A DNA stretch of 64,000 nucleotides from Laspinema sp963821735 (GTDB lineage: Bacteria > Cyanobacteriota > Cyanobacteriia > Cyanobacteriales > Laspinemataceae): NCBI GenBank assembly GCA_963821735.1, contig CAWGFK010000011.1:1-64000 (forward strand), written 5' to 3'. The position numbers and the translations under genes are program-made. Of the stretch, positions 8,938 through 18,346 are shown piece by piece. Positions within the stretch are counted from its first letter, which is position 1; every line of letters begins with the position of its first letter. Under the pieces are notes generated by a model that was not told where the DNA came from, ran no database searches, and saw nothing but the letters and a program-made list of their open reading frames with translations.

Positions 8938-11799
8938 TCAACCCGATTGGAACTGTGCCTCTAGGGTTTTATCGATGCGATCGCGGGTTTCCTCTAGGTG
9001 GGCTTTACTCGCAGTATCCAGATGCCGTCCTTGCCGTTTTAGGGTATTGTCCACTTCCTCTCGGAGTTGCCGTAAGTTATACCGGGCGAGGGTTCGGGCT
9101 TCATCGGGAACATTGGAGTTCCTCAAAACCATTGCGATTAACATCCCGAGATGTTCCCGTTGCAGACTTCGGCGAACACTGGAAATCACTTTTAGGTCAT
9201 CGGGACGATTAACAACTTCGGTCCAAATTCCTCCTTCTAGAGTGTCAAATAATTCCTGCATGGTCAAGGCTTGACCCGGTTCTGTTTTTAATTCTAAATC
9301 CTGTAAGCGGATTAGCCTTGGATAGGAGAACAACTCCCGCAGAACGATTCGTTGCAGTAAATTAATCCGTTGATGAATCGGATAATCTAGGGGATAAACC
9401 ACAGGAACTACACCCCAGTGATACCAGCGATCGGGGGCTAATTTATTCAGAAGTTGCGGAGGAAATTGTAATGCCGTTTCATCGAAAATGTACTTTTGCA
9501 GCAATGCCAAACTCTGACGCTGTTTCTCCACGGATATAGGTTCAAAGGGTAAGCGTCCGTTGGCGTCGGCATGATTGCGATTAAACCATTGACCCCCAAT
9601 ATAAAGGGTGGCATTCATTGCCTGTCGGAAATAATAGGAAAACACGGTATCAAACATCCGCCGGACTTCGGTGAAACTTTCGCCGCTGACGGGATAGCGT
9701 GTATCTAGGCGTTCCCACATTTCCCGGGCATTTTCCAACTGCCACTCGGAGTATTGCAACATATCTCCACTCAGGTCAAACGTATTTGCCGCTGGGTTGA
9801 GAATATCCATCGAATCCTCATCGGGGGCATAAGCCAAATCAGGGTTCGTGCTACTTTCATCGGCAATTCGTTCTAGTTCCCGCTGTTCTTGTTGAGGCAG
9901 CATCCCAGGCATGGGTTTATACCCGTATTCGATCGCCCATTCATCATAAGGACCAACTAACATCGGGAAAAAGTCACCCTGTTGCTGGTCACTAGGTGCC
10001 AAGTTCACGGGTACATAGTCCATAACAGAGGCAACCATACCTTCTGTGCGAGTAATCGCTGTATTCTGCAAATCCTCCGGTGATAACATGGTACTGCCGT
10101 GGAAGTTATGGCGCAGTCCCAAGGTATGACCGACTTCGTGGGCAGTGAGGAATGTTAGATACTGATTGATATATTGTGTCATTTCCTCGCCACTGGGAAA
10201 GGCATTATGAAGCATCGACAAACCCATTGCCCCGATCGCCAACTGTTGTGGCGCTTCCATGCCATAACACAAGTCGTATCTTTCCATCATCTTGCGGACG
10301 AAGCTGTGCACCTGGGGCGGTTGCTGTACCGGCAAACTGGAATTCCCCGTCATCGCTTCCCCGTTACCCATGCCGGAGTTGCCACTCATCCCGGGAAAAC
10401 AGGAAGTCCCCTGTAACATTTTCCCCAAGAAGGTCATTTCTGAGGCATTGGGTTGTTGTTGAACCAGGGTGCGATATTCATTTTTGATACTTCGCACGAT
10501 ATTCCCATCAATGAGAATATCCGCATCTAAAATTTCCCCGGTGAGGGGGTTGACGCGAGAGGGACCAACTCCGGCAAACCAGGATTCAAAGGAACTGGAC
10601 CAGCGAATGGTGTTGTAGCGCACATCTGACGGATCCCAAACCGCATTATCGGGCATCTGTCGGGCTTCGATCGCATTAATAAACCCAGCTTTCTCAAATG
10701 CCTGATTCCAGACTTCGATGCCTTCGCGAACCGCATCCCGATATTCTAAGGGAACGTTATTTTCAATCCAGAAAACAATCGGTTGTTTTGGAGGCGAAAG
10801 TGGGGCATCGGGGTTTTCTTTTTCCAAATGCCAGCGGTTAATATAACGCTGGAAGGGTTCTTTGCTGCGACTGTCGGACAAATCTTGATAAGCGGTGATA
10901 AAATAGCCGACTCGGTTATCTGCTAATCGAGGGCGAAAGCCATTGTTAACCGGCAGGGCAGAGAAGCTATAATTCACGTTTAGGGAAAATCCCCGACTAT
11001 CGGGCAAACTCTCGACATTGGCGAATAAATCATCCCCACCCGTGAACCCATAGACGGACTCAATTTCTACATTGGCCGGGAAGGTTTGAACTCGTCCAAA
11101 ATAGGATTTATCGGTATCTCGAATGTAGGCACTTCCTAATAACCAGGGTAAAATTGACGTTAACCCACTAATATCCTGGCGCTCAATTAGAAATTTATTC
11201 AGGTCAATCAGCAGGCTTTCCCGGTCGGGATGAATGCTTTCGATGGGTAAAGAAGCTAGAACAGAATCACTAAAGGAACGGTTGAGCGATCGCTCAATGG
11301 GATCTCCAGGACTGGCACGGAAATAAACATTCCTGACCCCAAAATGGATGTTTTTATTCACCCGTTTAAAGAAAAAGAGAAAATCTTGGAGAGGCATCCC
11401 CCGGAATAATCCCCCTTCTCCAATCCCGGATGCTAACGTCATCACGCATAAGAAGTTTGTATCCAATTGTTCCGGCTGAATTTCCAGGTAAACTTGCCCA
11501 GTTTTGTTATTGCGGTAAAGGGTAAAAAGTCCTGGGAGTTTTTCAGCATCTTTTACGACTTCATCAAATTTTTGAAGTCCATCGCTGTCGTCGTCTTCCT
11601 CACTCTCCTCGCTGTTGTCAGTGTCCTCGTTGTCACCGTTTTCATCTTCCAACTCATCCGGTGTAGGAACGGGTATGTTTTGGCTGTAATATCTCGGTTC
11701 CGGCATTTGGCTATTTGCCTGACCCGAAAACAGTCCGAAGGTTACCGGCAAAATGAAAAATGCCAAAAACAAAATCAATAACCGTTTGGCTTTTGACAT
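8938..11799 (-). CDS. Secreted zinc-dependent metalloprotease (DUF5117/DUF4953 type)
   Basis: A protein of about 953 residues. The Met-zincin signature HEVGHTLGLRHNFHGS gives the three zinc-binding His and catalytic Glu, and SVMDYV downstream supplies the Met-turn. Surrounding sequence (ADILIDGNIVRS, YDEWAIEYGYKP) fits the large DUF5117/DUF4953 zinc metalloprotease family. I start at ATG 11799 because it is followed by a clear signal peptide (MSKAKRLLILFLAFFILP...GQANSQ) and preceded by GGAAG. The frame stays open to an ATG at 11922 that would put 41 non-signal residues in front and has no ribosome site. A Glu/Asp-rich stretch follows the signal peptide. It is probably periplasmic or extracellular; its substrate is unknown. 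Confidence 0.85.
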   Translation of the reverse strand: MSKAKRLLILFLAFFILPVTFGLFSGQANSQMPEPRYYSQNIPVPTPDELEDENGDNEDTDNSEESEEDDDSDGLQKFDEVVKDAEKLPGLFTLYRNNKTGQVYLEIQPEQLDTNFLCVMTLASGIGEGGLFRGMPLQDFLFFFKRVNKNIHFGVRNVYFRASPGDPIERSLNRSFSDSVLASLPIESIHPDRESLLIDLNKFLIERQDISGLTSILPWLLGSAYIRDTDKSYFGRVQTFPANVEIESVYGFTGGDDLFANVESLPDSRGFSLNVNYSFSALPVNNGFRPRLADNRVGYFITAYQDLSDSRSKEPFQRYINRWHLEKENPDAPLSPPKQPIVFWIENNVPLEYRDAVREGIEVWNQAFEKAGFINAIEARQMPDNAVWDPSDVRYNTIRWSSSFESWFAGVGPSRVNPLTGEILDADILIDGNIVRSIKNEYRTLVQQQPNASEMTFLGKMLQGTSCFPGMSGNSGMGNGEAMTGNSSLPVQQPPQVHSFVRKMMERYDLCYGMEAPQQLAIGAMGLSMLHNAFPSGEEMTQYINQYLTFLTAHEVGHTLGLRHNFHGSTMLSPEDLQNTAITRTEGMVASVMDYVPVNLAPSDQQQGDFFPMLVGPYDEWAIEYGYKPMPGMLPQQEQRELERIADESSTNPDLAYAPDEDSMDILNPAANTFDLSGDMLQYSEWQLENAREMWERLDTRYPVSGESFTEVRRMFDTVFSYYFRQAMNATLYIGGQWFNRNHADANGRLPFEPISVEKQRQSLALLQKYIFDETALQFPPQLLNKLAPDRWYHWGVVPVVYPLDYPIHQRINLLQRIVLRELFSYPRLIRLQDLELKTEPGQALTMQELFDTLEGGIWTEVVNRPDDLKVISSVRRSLQREHLGMLIAMVLRNSNVPDEARTLARYNLRQLREEVDNTLKRQGRHLDTASKAHLEETRDRIDKTLEAQFQSG

Positions 11800-12064
11800 T
11801 TTCTGCTTCCCGGTTGACTGGAAGTACAGCGAAACAAATGTCTTGACACTCTGGCTAATTTTCACGAAGAACCGCTTTAGGAAATTCCTCTCGGACGCGA
11901 ATTTTCTCATCAGACGATGCATTAATATTTAAGGTGTGTTTTGAGTTACGACTACATTCACAGCGGGAATGGTTGACCATTAACAGGCGACTCAGGACAA
12001 TGGTGCATAAACTGTGTTGTTCCGGGTTAACATGAATTCCCCTCTCTCTAATTGAAACAAGCAC

Positions 12065-12887
12065 TAACAGCGCGGAGCAATCCTTACGGAGCGATATCGA
12101 TCGCAGGAATGCTCCAAACTAAGTGGTGCTTCATTATTCTAGAGTAGCGGTTGCGCCTCAAAATGGCGATAGATTTAGGCCCAGAGCACTCCTCTCAACC
12201 GGAATGGCGATCGCCCTTCAGTTTGCCCTCTGCCACCCCTGAGTTCCCGTGGGGGAGGACCGTCCTCGCCACCGCCGAACTAAACTGCTGCATCCGCTTT
12301 CGTTCTTCCCGCTGAATCTGTTCTTCTATTATCCGGGATGAATTTCATTCGCGCAGACAACCGAGAGGCAACCTTCCTTGGAAAAGCCCCATTCCGTAAT
12401 TATCCCACTGCTGCAACATCAGCGATCTCCCCCTAATCTGGACTAGATAGATTTCTCTTTCTGTATCACCACCGGAAGCACCCCTAATTTTTATATCGCC
12501 AAACTTGCAGGCTTTCTAACTCATTCAACCTGTGGCATTATGATGTTAAGGTGAGATTTTAGCCGTGAATTTTTCGTCTATAATCTTATTATTATACCCT
12601 ACTTTGTGGGTGTGCCTCTCATTTTTCTTGTTAAGAATTTTTAAAGCCCCGGAAACGACCGCCGAATCTTAAGGATAAAAAGAGTAGCCCTATCAAGGAG
12701 GTAAATTTAATGACGAAAAATCGTTGTTTCATGTAGGGGTTTGGTCTCCAAACCCTCTTCATGCTTAAAATTGAACAGATCCCCCCAGAATCCTGGCCCG
12801 TTGAGGTTTTGTACAAATCGCCGGATTCAATCCCCTCCCCTGAATCTTGGGGAGAGGAGCAGCAGTGGCCCCAGCCTAAAGAATGAA
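12065..12887. other. Intergenic region, about 820 bases
   Basis: No convincing gene is seen. A short hydrophobic minus-strand frame near 12631-12729 lacks support. A ribosome-site/mini-ORF/hairpin arrangement lies at 12696-12755. The rest holds HIP1-like GCGATCGC sites and no clear structure. Confidence 0.5.
12733..12755 (+). repeat. GTAGGGG-type palindromic repeat
   Basis: GTAG followed by a perfect stem GGGTTTGG / CCAAACCC with loop TCT (stem arms 12737-12744 and 12748-12755). It belongs to a dispersed family with members at about 31.8, 49.4, 58.8 and 61.6 kb. Confidence 0.7.
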
Positions 12888-15209
12888 TTACTCAATCCCT
12901 TCAATTAGGGAGGGAGGCTCAGAATCCCTCCCCACTCCCTGAATGGGATCGATGGGCGTAGTCGGCGCAGAAGTGGCCGGGAGGGGAGGTGGGGTCGGTG
13001 TGGGTGTGGGTGTGGGTTCCGAGGGGGAGACGGGCGGATTTACTGATTCTGTGGAGGTTTCTTGGGGGAAGGGGGTCGGAGTGGGACTGGGTTCGATCGC
13101 CGCTGGACTCGGTTCCCGGACTTGCACCGGAGGCGGATTCAGAATGGTTTCCCATGCCTCAACTTCTCGCCGTGCCTGATTATACAGATTGGAATAAAAT
13201 GGAATCATCCGAGCCAGTTCGATCGCTTGAGGAAGATTCTCCAAAGAGCGTTGTTGGGCCTGGGCCAAAATCCGTTGACTCCAGTCTTGAATCGCCGCAT
13301 CGGCGCTAAAGCGCAAATTAGACTGAGAAGAGACTTGATTAGCCAAATCCATTGCCTGAACCAACCGTTCGGGGCTTTGAGAAATATCTCCAAGCTGATA
13401 GGCGCGGTCTAGGAGTTGGCGATCGCGACCTTCCTGCTGCCAGGTTTGAATCGCAGACTGGGCCTCACTGTAAAGCAACCGACCGGGACGAATACCTTGG
13501 GCTGTAGCGATCGCCCCATTCAGATTTCCCCATTGCGCCAAATTCCAGGCTCGGTCTAAGATAGGCTGGTCTTCCAGTCGTTGAATTTCCTGATTCCACT
13601 CCTGAATTTTTTCCTGGGCCTCGGTGTACAAGGCTCGCCCTGAACCCACATTTCTCGCCGTATCAATCGCCGCTTGCAACGAAGCGCGATCGCGGTAACT
13701 CGCCAGTTGTTCAGCCTGTCGCAGATAGGGCCGGTCTTCGGTCTCCTCAATCTTACTTTGCCATTCGTTAATTTCTTCCTGGGCTCTATCCCAGACCAGA
13801 TTGGTGCGACTGACCAGTTGAGCTTGAGCGATCGCCGAGCGCAAATTGTTAACATTCCCCGCCATCGCCAGATTCCTGGCCTGTTCTAAGTAGGCCACAT
13901 CTTTGATGCTATCCTGCCACTGAGAGATTAACCGTTTAGCTTCCAGGTACAGGGGGCGATCGGGGCCAATCACTTTGGCTTTGGCGATCGCATCTTCCAA
14001 AGAGCGGACCGTTACCCGAGTGGCAATGGATTTCGCCCGAGTCAGTTCGATGAAATCCTCCGCCTCTTTTTTAACCGAACTGTTACCCGGAACTTGACGC
14101 GCAATGTAAATGGCATCTTCCCACTTCTGGTCCTCACCATTTTTGCGGGCTAATGCGAGGATTTGCTTGGAAAAGTCAGTGGCTAAAGACCGAGATTTTT
14201 TATATAACTTGCTCTGGGGTTCAATTTTATCGACCAGGGCGATCGCTTCGGTGATATTTTTGAGTTCTCCTTGTTCCGCTAAACTGCGGGCTTTTTCCAA
14301 GGTTTGACCTTCTTGCTGAGTGACCCGGATCAGTTGACTGAGGCTATCATAGCGAACCGTTTCCCAGTAAGTATTTTCCACGGAAAGCAATTGTCGCATA
14401 TAGCCCAGAGCTTGGTTCCAGTTTTCCTTTTCTAACTCGGACTCAGCATTTTTATATAGTTTTTCCGCCTCATTCCAGATAGACTGCCAGCGAGTAATCC
14501 GTTCTTGGACTAAACCGGCAGCGGTCGTATTGCTGGGAATCTGACGGGCGGAGGCGATCGCTTCGGTGAGCTTGCCTTCATTAAATATTTTCTCAGCCAA
14601 ATCCAGCAGTTGTCCTGCCCATTTTTCAATCTGACGATTGATTTCCGGACGTAGGGGGTGGTCTTCAGGAAGTTGATGCACCTCAGCGATCGCCCGCAAC
14701 AACCCATCTACTGTTTGCTCGTTCGCCGCTTGTTGAGCACAGTACAGATGTTCCGAACCCGAAGTCCAGGCACTTTCTCCACAATTGGGCGTTTCGGGAA
14801 GGCGCAATAACGTCAGTAACGCTGTGCTCCCCAGTCCTCCGGTCAACAGAAAGGTGACCAGCGCCCAGAGTTGCCAATTGGTCAGCCATTTCAGCCGCCC
14901 ATGCAGACGGCGATCGGAGGACCCACGGTCTCGATAGCGTTGACTTGACTCTAGTTGACTCCTCGTCGTCTGTCCGAAGCGCTTCCGGTTCCCAGACCGG
15001 GTGCGATCGGTAGCGTCTCCTGGGGAAGATACATCTGAACTCGAAGGCGGCAGGTGCAGATAAGAACCCTGGGGAGAACCCGCCCCAGCAGCACTCCCCC
15101 GGAACCCAGACAGGGACGATGCAGGCATTTTCGCCCCCGAGTCCGGTTGTCCCGACTCCGACGGCTGGGCTTTAGGCCACTGCTCTGGAAATTTACGATC
15201 TTTAGTCAT
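12888..15209 (-). CDS. Single-pass membrane protein with helical repeats and Pro-rich tail
   Basis: A 773-residue protein of unknown function. Residues 1-105 are polar, low-complexity and rich in Ser, Pro and Arg. A single membrane segment follows (about 112-132, LWALVTFLLTGGLGSTALL). Residues 150-690 are alpha-helical repeats of about 35-45 residues with a recurring pattern: A-I-A-x-A-x-x-V/I, then L-Y-x-E-A-Q, then I-x-x-W. Examples are AIDTARNVGSGRALYTEAQ and AIATAQGIRPGRLLYSEAQ. The end is a Pro/Thr/Ser-rich tail with PTPTPTPTP. The repeats look TPR-like, which suggests a protein-interaction scaffold outside or on the inner face of the membrane. I do not recognise a named family. Confidence 0.8.
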   Translation of the reverse strand: MTKDRKFPEQWPKAQPSESGQPDSGAKMPASSLSGFRGSAAGAGSPQGSYLHLPPSSSDVSSPGDATDRTRSGNRKRFGQTTRSQLESSQRYRDRGSSDRRLHGRLKWLTNWQLWALVTFLLTGGLGSTALLTLLRLPETPNCGESAWTSGSEHLYCAQQAANEQTVDGLLRAIAEVHQLPEDHPLRPEINRQIEKWAGQLLDLAEKIFNEGKLTEAIASARQIPSNTTAAGLVQERITRWQSIWNEAEKLYKNAESELEKENWNQALGYMRQLLSVENTYWETVRYDSLSQLIRVTQQEGQTLEKARSLAEQGELKNITEAIALVDKIEPQSKLYKKSRSLATDFSKQILALARKNGEDQKWEDAIYIARQVPGNSSVKKEAEDFIELTRAKSIATRVTVRSLEDAIAKAKVIGPDRPLYLEAKRLISQWQDSIKDVAYLEQARNLAMAGNVNNLRSAIAQAQLVSRTNLVWDRAQEEINEWQSKIEETEDRPYLRQAEQLASYRDRASLQAAIDTARNVGSGRALYTEAQEKIQEWNQEIQRLEDQPILDRAWNLAQWGNLNGAIATAQGIRPGRLLYSEAQSAIQTWQQEGRDRQLLDRAYQLGDISQSPERLVQAMDLANQVSSQSNLRFSADAAIQDWSQRILAQAQQRSLENLPQAIELARMIPFYSNLYNQARREVEAWETILNPPPVQVREPSPAAIEPSPTPTPFPQETSTESVNPPVSPSEPTPTPTPTPPPLPATSAPTTPIDPIQGVGRDSEPPSLIEGIE

Positions 15210-15858
15210 AGCCCACCCGAAAACACTCTTGCGTCAGTCTTGCTTGGCTGTTTTAGAAAGACAGGTTTTACGATTCGGCCACAGTTCCAAAACCTAAATA
15301 TTAGGTTCGATAAAAGCCGGTGATATTTTTCTCAATCTAGCACCAAGAATTGTTTAGGTTAAGAGTGCTAGAGCTTTTTTTGGCAACGCCGTTCGCTGAT
15401 CTACCTTTTCCTTCTAGGCGGATCTACATCTGCACCCCCCGCCTTTCCGGTTTTCTCTATCCTTCTTGTCCTTGACCATCTGTAGAGTACCCGCACCCAG
15501 ATACCTTAACGCAGTAGATCGAATCCTGGAAAACAGCTTATTCCAGGTTTGGAGAGTTAGCGCATCCGACACAGAAGGACAATTAATTCTACCGTTGAGT
15601 AGTCACACCGATTGATTCATTGCTTCCTATCTTCTCATGTTATTTTCAGTTGCGATCCCCACTTTTCAAAAAACTTCCACCTAGGACTGCACTCTCTAGA
15701 GGGTAGAACCGAGGTTAGAAACCGGGTTTCTGTACAGAATTTATACCAATGAGTAGCAAATCTGGACTATAAACCCGGTTTTTAACCGTTGCTGGACCCC
15801 CATACTCGGGATGAATGTGATGGATGGGGGTTCAGGAACTGTGAGGCGATCGCCCCCT
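15210..15858. other. Intergenic region, about 650 bases
   Basis: No gene is seen. It contains a copy of the palindrome AGAAACCGGGTTTCT at 15717-15731 and a related AAACCCGGTTTTT at 15771-15783, which could pair to form a long hairpin downstream of hslO. Confidence 0.5.
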
Positions 15859-16754
15859 TTAAGACTCCGCTTGCAAGGTCCCAATCAGTTCCGTGAGTTG
15901 ATCGCTACTGGCAGTGTAAACTTCCCCACAGAAGTGACAAATCGCCTCGGCACCATCATCTTTCTCGATCATGTCCAGCAGTTCGTCTTCCCCGAGCAAC
16001 TTCAACGCCCCTAACATCCGTTGATGAGAGCATCCGCAGTGGAAGCGCACCAGTTGTCTCTCCGGTAAAATATTCAACCCCATATCTCCCAGCAGTTGCT
16101 CGAAAATATCCGGCAGGGATTTACCCGCTTGTAATAACGGTGTAAATCCCGACAAACTGGCAACCCGCGATTCCAACAGGGCCACAAGTTCCTCATCCGT
16201 TGCCGCTTTCGGCATCACCTGCAACAAAATTCCTCCGGACGCTTGCACCCCTGCCGCCTCTACAAATACCCCCACCACCAGGGCCGAAGGCGTTTGCTCT
16301 GAAGTCACCAGATAATGGCAATATCATCCCCGATTTCCCCAGAAACCAGTTCCACGGTACTCGAATAGGGATAACCATATCCCACATCTCGGACGATGTA
16401 GAGATAGCCATCATTCCCGACAGCACCCCCCACATCCAGTTTCCCGATCGCATTCGGCGGTAATTCTATCTCGGGATTCTCCACATATCCGCGCACGGTT
16501 CCATCTAACCCCGCATCCACTAAAATGCCGCCCAATGGTCCATTCCCTTTCACCCGAATATTCACCCGCGATCCCGGTCGCTTCATACTCGAAGCTAGGA
16601 GCAATCCCGAGGATAAAGTCCGTCCTAGGGCCGCCGTTGCCACATAGGACAGACCATGCCGCTGACGCGCCTCTTCCGTCAACCGCGTCGTAATCACCCC
16701 AACTGCTCGAATCCCTCCATCCGCTGCTGTTGCTCTAATCAGTTGATCTACCAT
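15859..16754 (-). CDS. hslO: Hsp33 redox-regulated chaperone, one-base frameshift
   Basis: The N-terminal half (16305-16754: MVDQLIRATAADGGIRAVGV ... GEIGDDIA) and C-terminal half (15859-16308: TSEQTPSALVVGVFVEAAGV ... ) together form one Hsp33 of about 298 residues. The frame is lost at about 16314, where one T appears to be missing; GDDIAYYLVTSEQ is restored if it is added. The zinc/redox switch is visible near the C-terminus as C-G-C, then about 30 residues, then ICHFC. Hsp33 is a cytosolic holdase activated by oxidation of these Cys. The split is probably a sequencing error rather than two genes, because the second half has no ribosome site of its own. Confidence 0.9.
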
Positions 16755-16802
16755 GCCAAAACCTTACAATTCTTCACAAGTCATCTCAACTTTATTGTAA
16801 AA

Positions 16803-16864
16803 GGGAGATGGGGTGGATGGGGGAGATGGGGTGGATGGGGGAGATGGGGTGGATGGGGGAGATG
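16803..16864 (+). repeat. 18-base minisatellite, 3.4 copies
   Basis: A tandem unit GGGAGATGGGGTGGATGG starts at 16803, 16821 and 16839, with a partial fourth copy. It is followed directly by REP-like copies. Related GGGGAGAT runs lie at 8.9, 25.3 and 27.6 kb. Confidence 0.9.
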
Positions 16865-16925
16865 TTCGTAGTAACGCCTTCAGGCGTTATCCTTCTTATG
16901 TTCGTAGTAACGACTTCAGTCGTTC
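16864..16925. repeat. Two copies of the REP-like repeat, one with a paired substitution
   Basis: The copy at 16864-16890 has the core AACGCCTTCAGGCGTT, and the copy at 16900-16925 has AACGACTTCAGTCGTT. The two differ at two symmetric positions (A to C and T to G), so both keep the palindrome. Confidence 0.85.
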
Positions 16926-16985
16926 TCCTCGTGAGGGAACTGCTGCCACGTCACGAGGAATGGGGGAGATGGGGTATTGCTGAGG

Positions 16986-17031
16986 ACAAATGACATAAGA
17001 CCAAGGACATAAGACCAAGGACATAAGACCC
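16986..17031 (+). repeat. Heptamer-type tandem repeats (GACATAAGACCAAG)
   Basis: A 14-base unit built from two related 7-mers is repeated about 2.5 times before the gene at 17086. Similar GGACAAA-type runs precede rpoC1 and rpoC2. It resembles the short tandemly repeated repetitive (STRR) sequences known from cyanobacteria. Confidence 0.7.
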
Positions 17032-17085
17032 CAACTGGTCTGCCATACTAAAAGGGAAAACCACCACAGGCACTCAACCTCAACT

Positions 17086-17481
17086 ATGTTAGGCAGTTTT
17101 CAACAAGCTCATCTGAGAATCGAAGTCGATGCACCAGAAACCGTGATTCGCGACAGTCTTCTGCGTCGCGATCGCCTGGAACAATGGTTATGGACCCAAC
17201 GCTTCTCCACACCCCTGCCGGAAGAGTTGCATTCCGGTGCAACCTTTACCATTTCTCTGGGTCCCTTGGCGGTTCGACATCAAGTAGAACGTGCTGACCC
17301 AAATTGTCTGCGACTCTTATTGAGTGGCAGCATTGATGGATTCCACGAATGGTACTGGGGGGACGGGTGGGTACAGTCCCGCCTAGAAGGGGTCTCTTTA
17401 CTCCCGCTGAATTTAAGCCATACGATGAATTTACTGCGTCTGCGAGAGTTTGTCACGCAGACTAAGGCCGTTGCCCACTAA
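17086..17481 (+). CDS. Conserved hypothetical protein, possibly SRPBCC/START-like fold
   Basis: A 131-residue protein without signal peptide or membrane segments. Its layout (LRIEVDAPETVIRDSLLRRD, then W-rich middle WYWGDGWVQSRLEGVSLLP, then a C-terminal helix LLRLREFVTQTK) recalls small SRPBCC/START-like ligand-binding proteins, in which a beta sheet wraps around a long C-terminal helix. I do not recognise a named family. ATG 17086 lies after a repeat-rich spacer. A perfect palindrome follows the stop and may end transcription. Confidence 0.7.
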   Translation: MLGSFQQAHLRIEVDAPETVIRDSLLRRDRLEQWLWTQRFSTPLPEELHSGATFTISLGPLAVRHQVERADPNCLRLLLSGSIDGFHEWYWGDGWVQSRLEGVSLLPLNLSHTMNLLRLREFVTQTKAVAH

Positions 17482-17498
17482 AGCCTCGTTTCAGTCAT

Positions 17499-17535
17499 CC
17501 CAGAAACCGGGTTTCTGGGCAAGAAATCCGGTTTC
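17499..17535 (+). terminator. Palindrome downstream of the 17086 gene, possible terminator
   Basis: CCCAGAAACC pairs with GGTTTCTGGG at 17499-17519, followed by a second AGAAATCCGGTTTCTT element. It belongs to the AGAAACC(N)GTTTCT repeat family also present at 15.7 and 34.5 kb. Its use as a terminator is inferred from position. Confidence 0.5.
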
Positions 17536-17979
17536 TTATTTTACTGTAGCGGGTAAGACTGGCTTAACAACTAGAACAGAACAAGAGGCATCCGTTACCA
17601 CTTGAGAACTCACGGAACCCTGTAAAATTCGCTTCATTCCGGTTAAACCTCGGCTGCCAATTAAAATTAAATCAGCCTGATAAATATTAGCCAAGCGGAC
17701 AATTTCTTCGGCAGGATCTCCGGTGACAATTTCGAGTTCTGTTTTACAAGGAATTTTTTCTTGATAGGATTGAAGTTTTTTTTCAATAGCCCGATACGGG
17801 ATATCTTCAGTCTCGACTTGGGGTCTATCCGCCACCACATCTAAATCTGATGTGGGTTTGGATATGACATGAGCCAGAATGACTTGAGTCATGGTTTCGA
17901 GCTTCAGGTTATGCAAGGTGGCAATCACTTGCTCTGACAAATCCGCACCATCAAGTGCTACAAGAATGGTATTAATCAC
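17536..17979 (-). CDS. Universal stress protein, UspA family
   Basis: A 147-residue single Usp domain. It begins MINTILVALDGADLSEQ, the usual first strand with the Asp that contacts ATP, and carries the ATP-binding signature G-S-R-G-L-T-G-M-K-R-I-L-Q-G-S (G2xG9xGS form) near residue 115. Length is typical for one-domain members. It is cytosolic and would bind ATP or a related nucleotide. It is convergent with the preceding gene, with a shared palindromic spacer. ATG 17979 is used. Confidence 0.9.
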   Translation of the reverse strand: MINTILVALDGADLSEQVIATLHNLKLETMTQVILAHVISKPTSDLDVVADRPQVETEDIPYRAIEKKLQSYQEKIPCKTELEIVTGDPAEEIVRLANIYQADLILIGSRGLTGMKRILQGSVSSQVVTDASCSVLVVKPVLPATVK

Positions 17980-18346
17980 AATGCCGATCTCCTAATTCGC
18001 TATTCGCAGCCTTCAAGTTTGGGCAACTGGCTTCAATCCTCCGGGAAAAAATATTTCCTGGAGAAAATGGCCTCAACGCTCAGTTTAGCGGCATTAGAGT
18101 GGCAATGCTTAGTCCGAAACCATTGGAATTTTTTTAAAGAGCCCGCTCATCTGGGGAGGGTTGCGCGATCGCCTAAACCCGAGGACCGATCGCCTCGGGT
18201 TCGGGGGGTTCATCCCATAAAAAAGCCGCCCTGTGACGGTCGGCAGAAAATGATCTAAAGAATCTATAAAGCGATAGAGTCGATGGTTCTCTTGGTCCAG
18301 AGGCGACTGCCCCTGGGGTTTGGGTGAAAACCATCGACGAGAAAAA
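17980..18346. other. Intergenic region, about 370 bases
   Basis: No gene is supported on either strand. It holds HIP1-like sites and the 3' flank of hisD. I see no clear terminator. Confidence 0.4.

Noticed and set aside
12631..12816. Short hydrophobic minus-strand frame
   Set aside because: No ribosome site or conserved feature; the internal ATG frame of 33 residues could be chance in AT-rich DNA.
15859..16754. Two separate overlapping genes for Hsp33 halves
   Set aside because: The halves join to one normal Hsp33 by adding one base; the second half has no ribosome site.
16803..16864. CRISPR-like array
   Set aside because: The 18-base units are contiguous with no spacers, so it is a minisatellite. 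No CRISPR array or cas gene was seen anywhere in the window.
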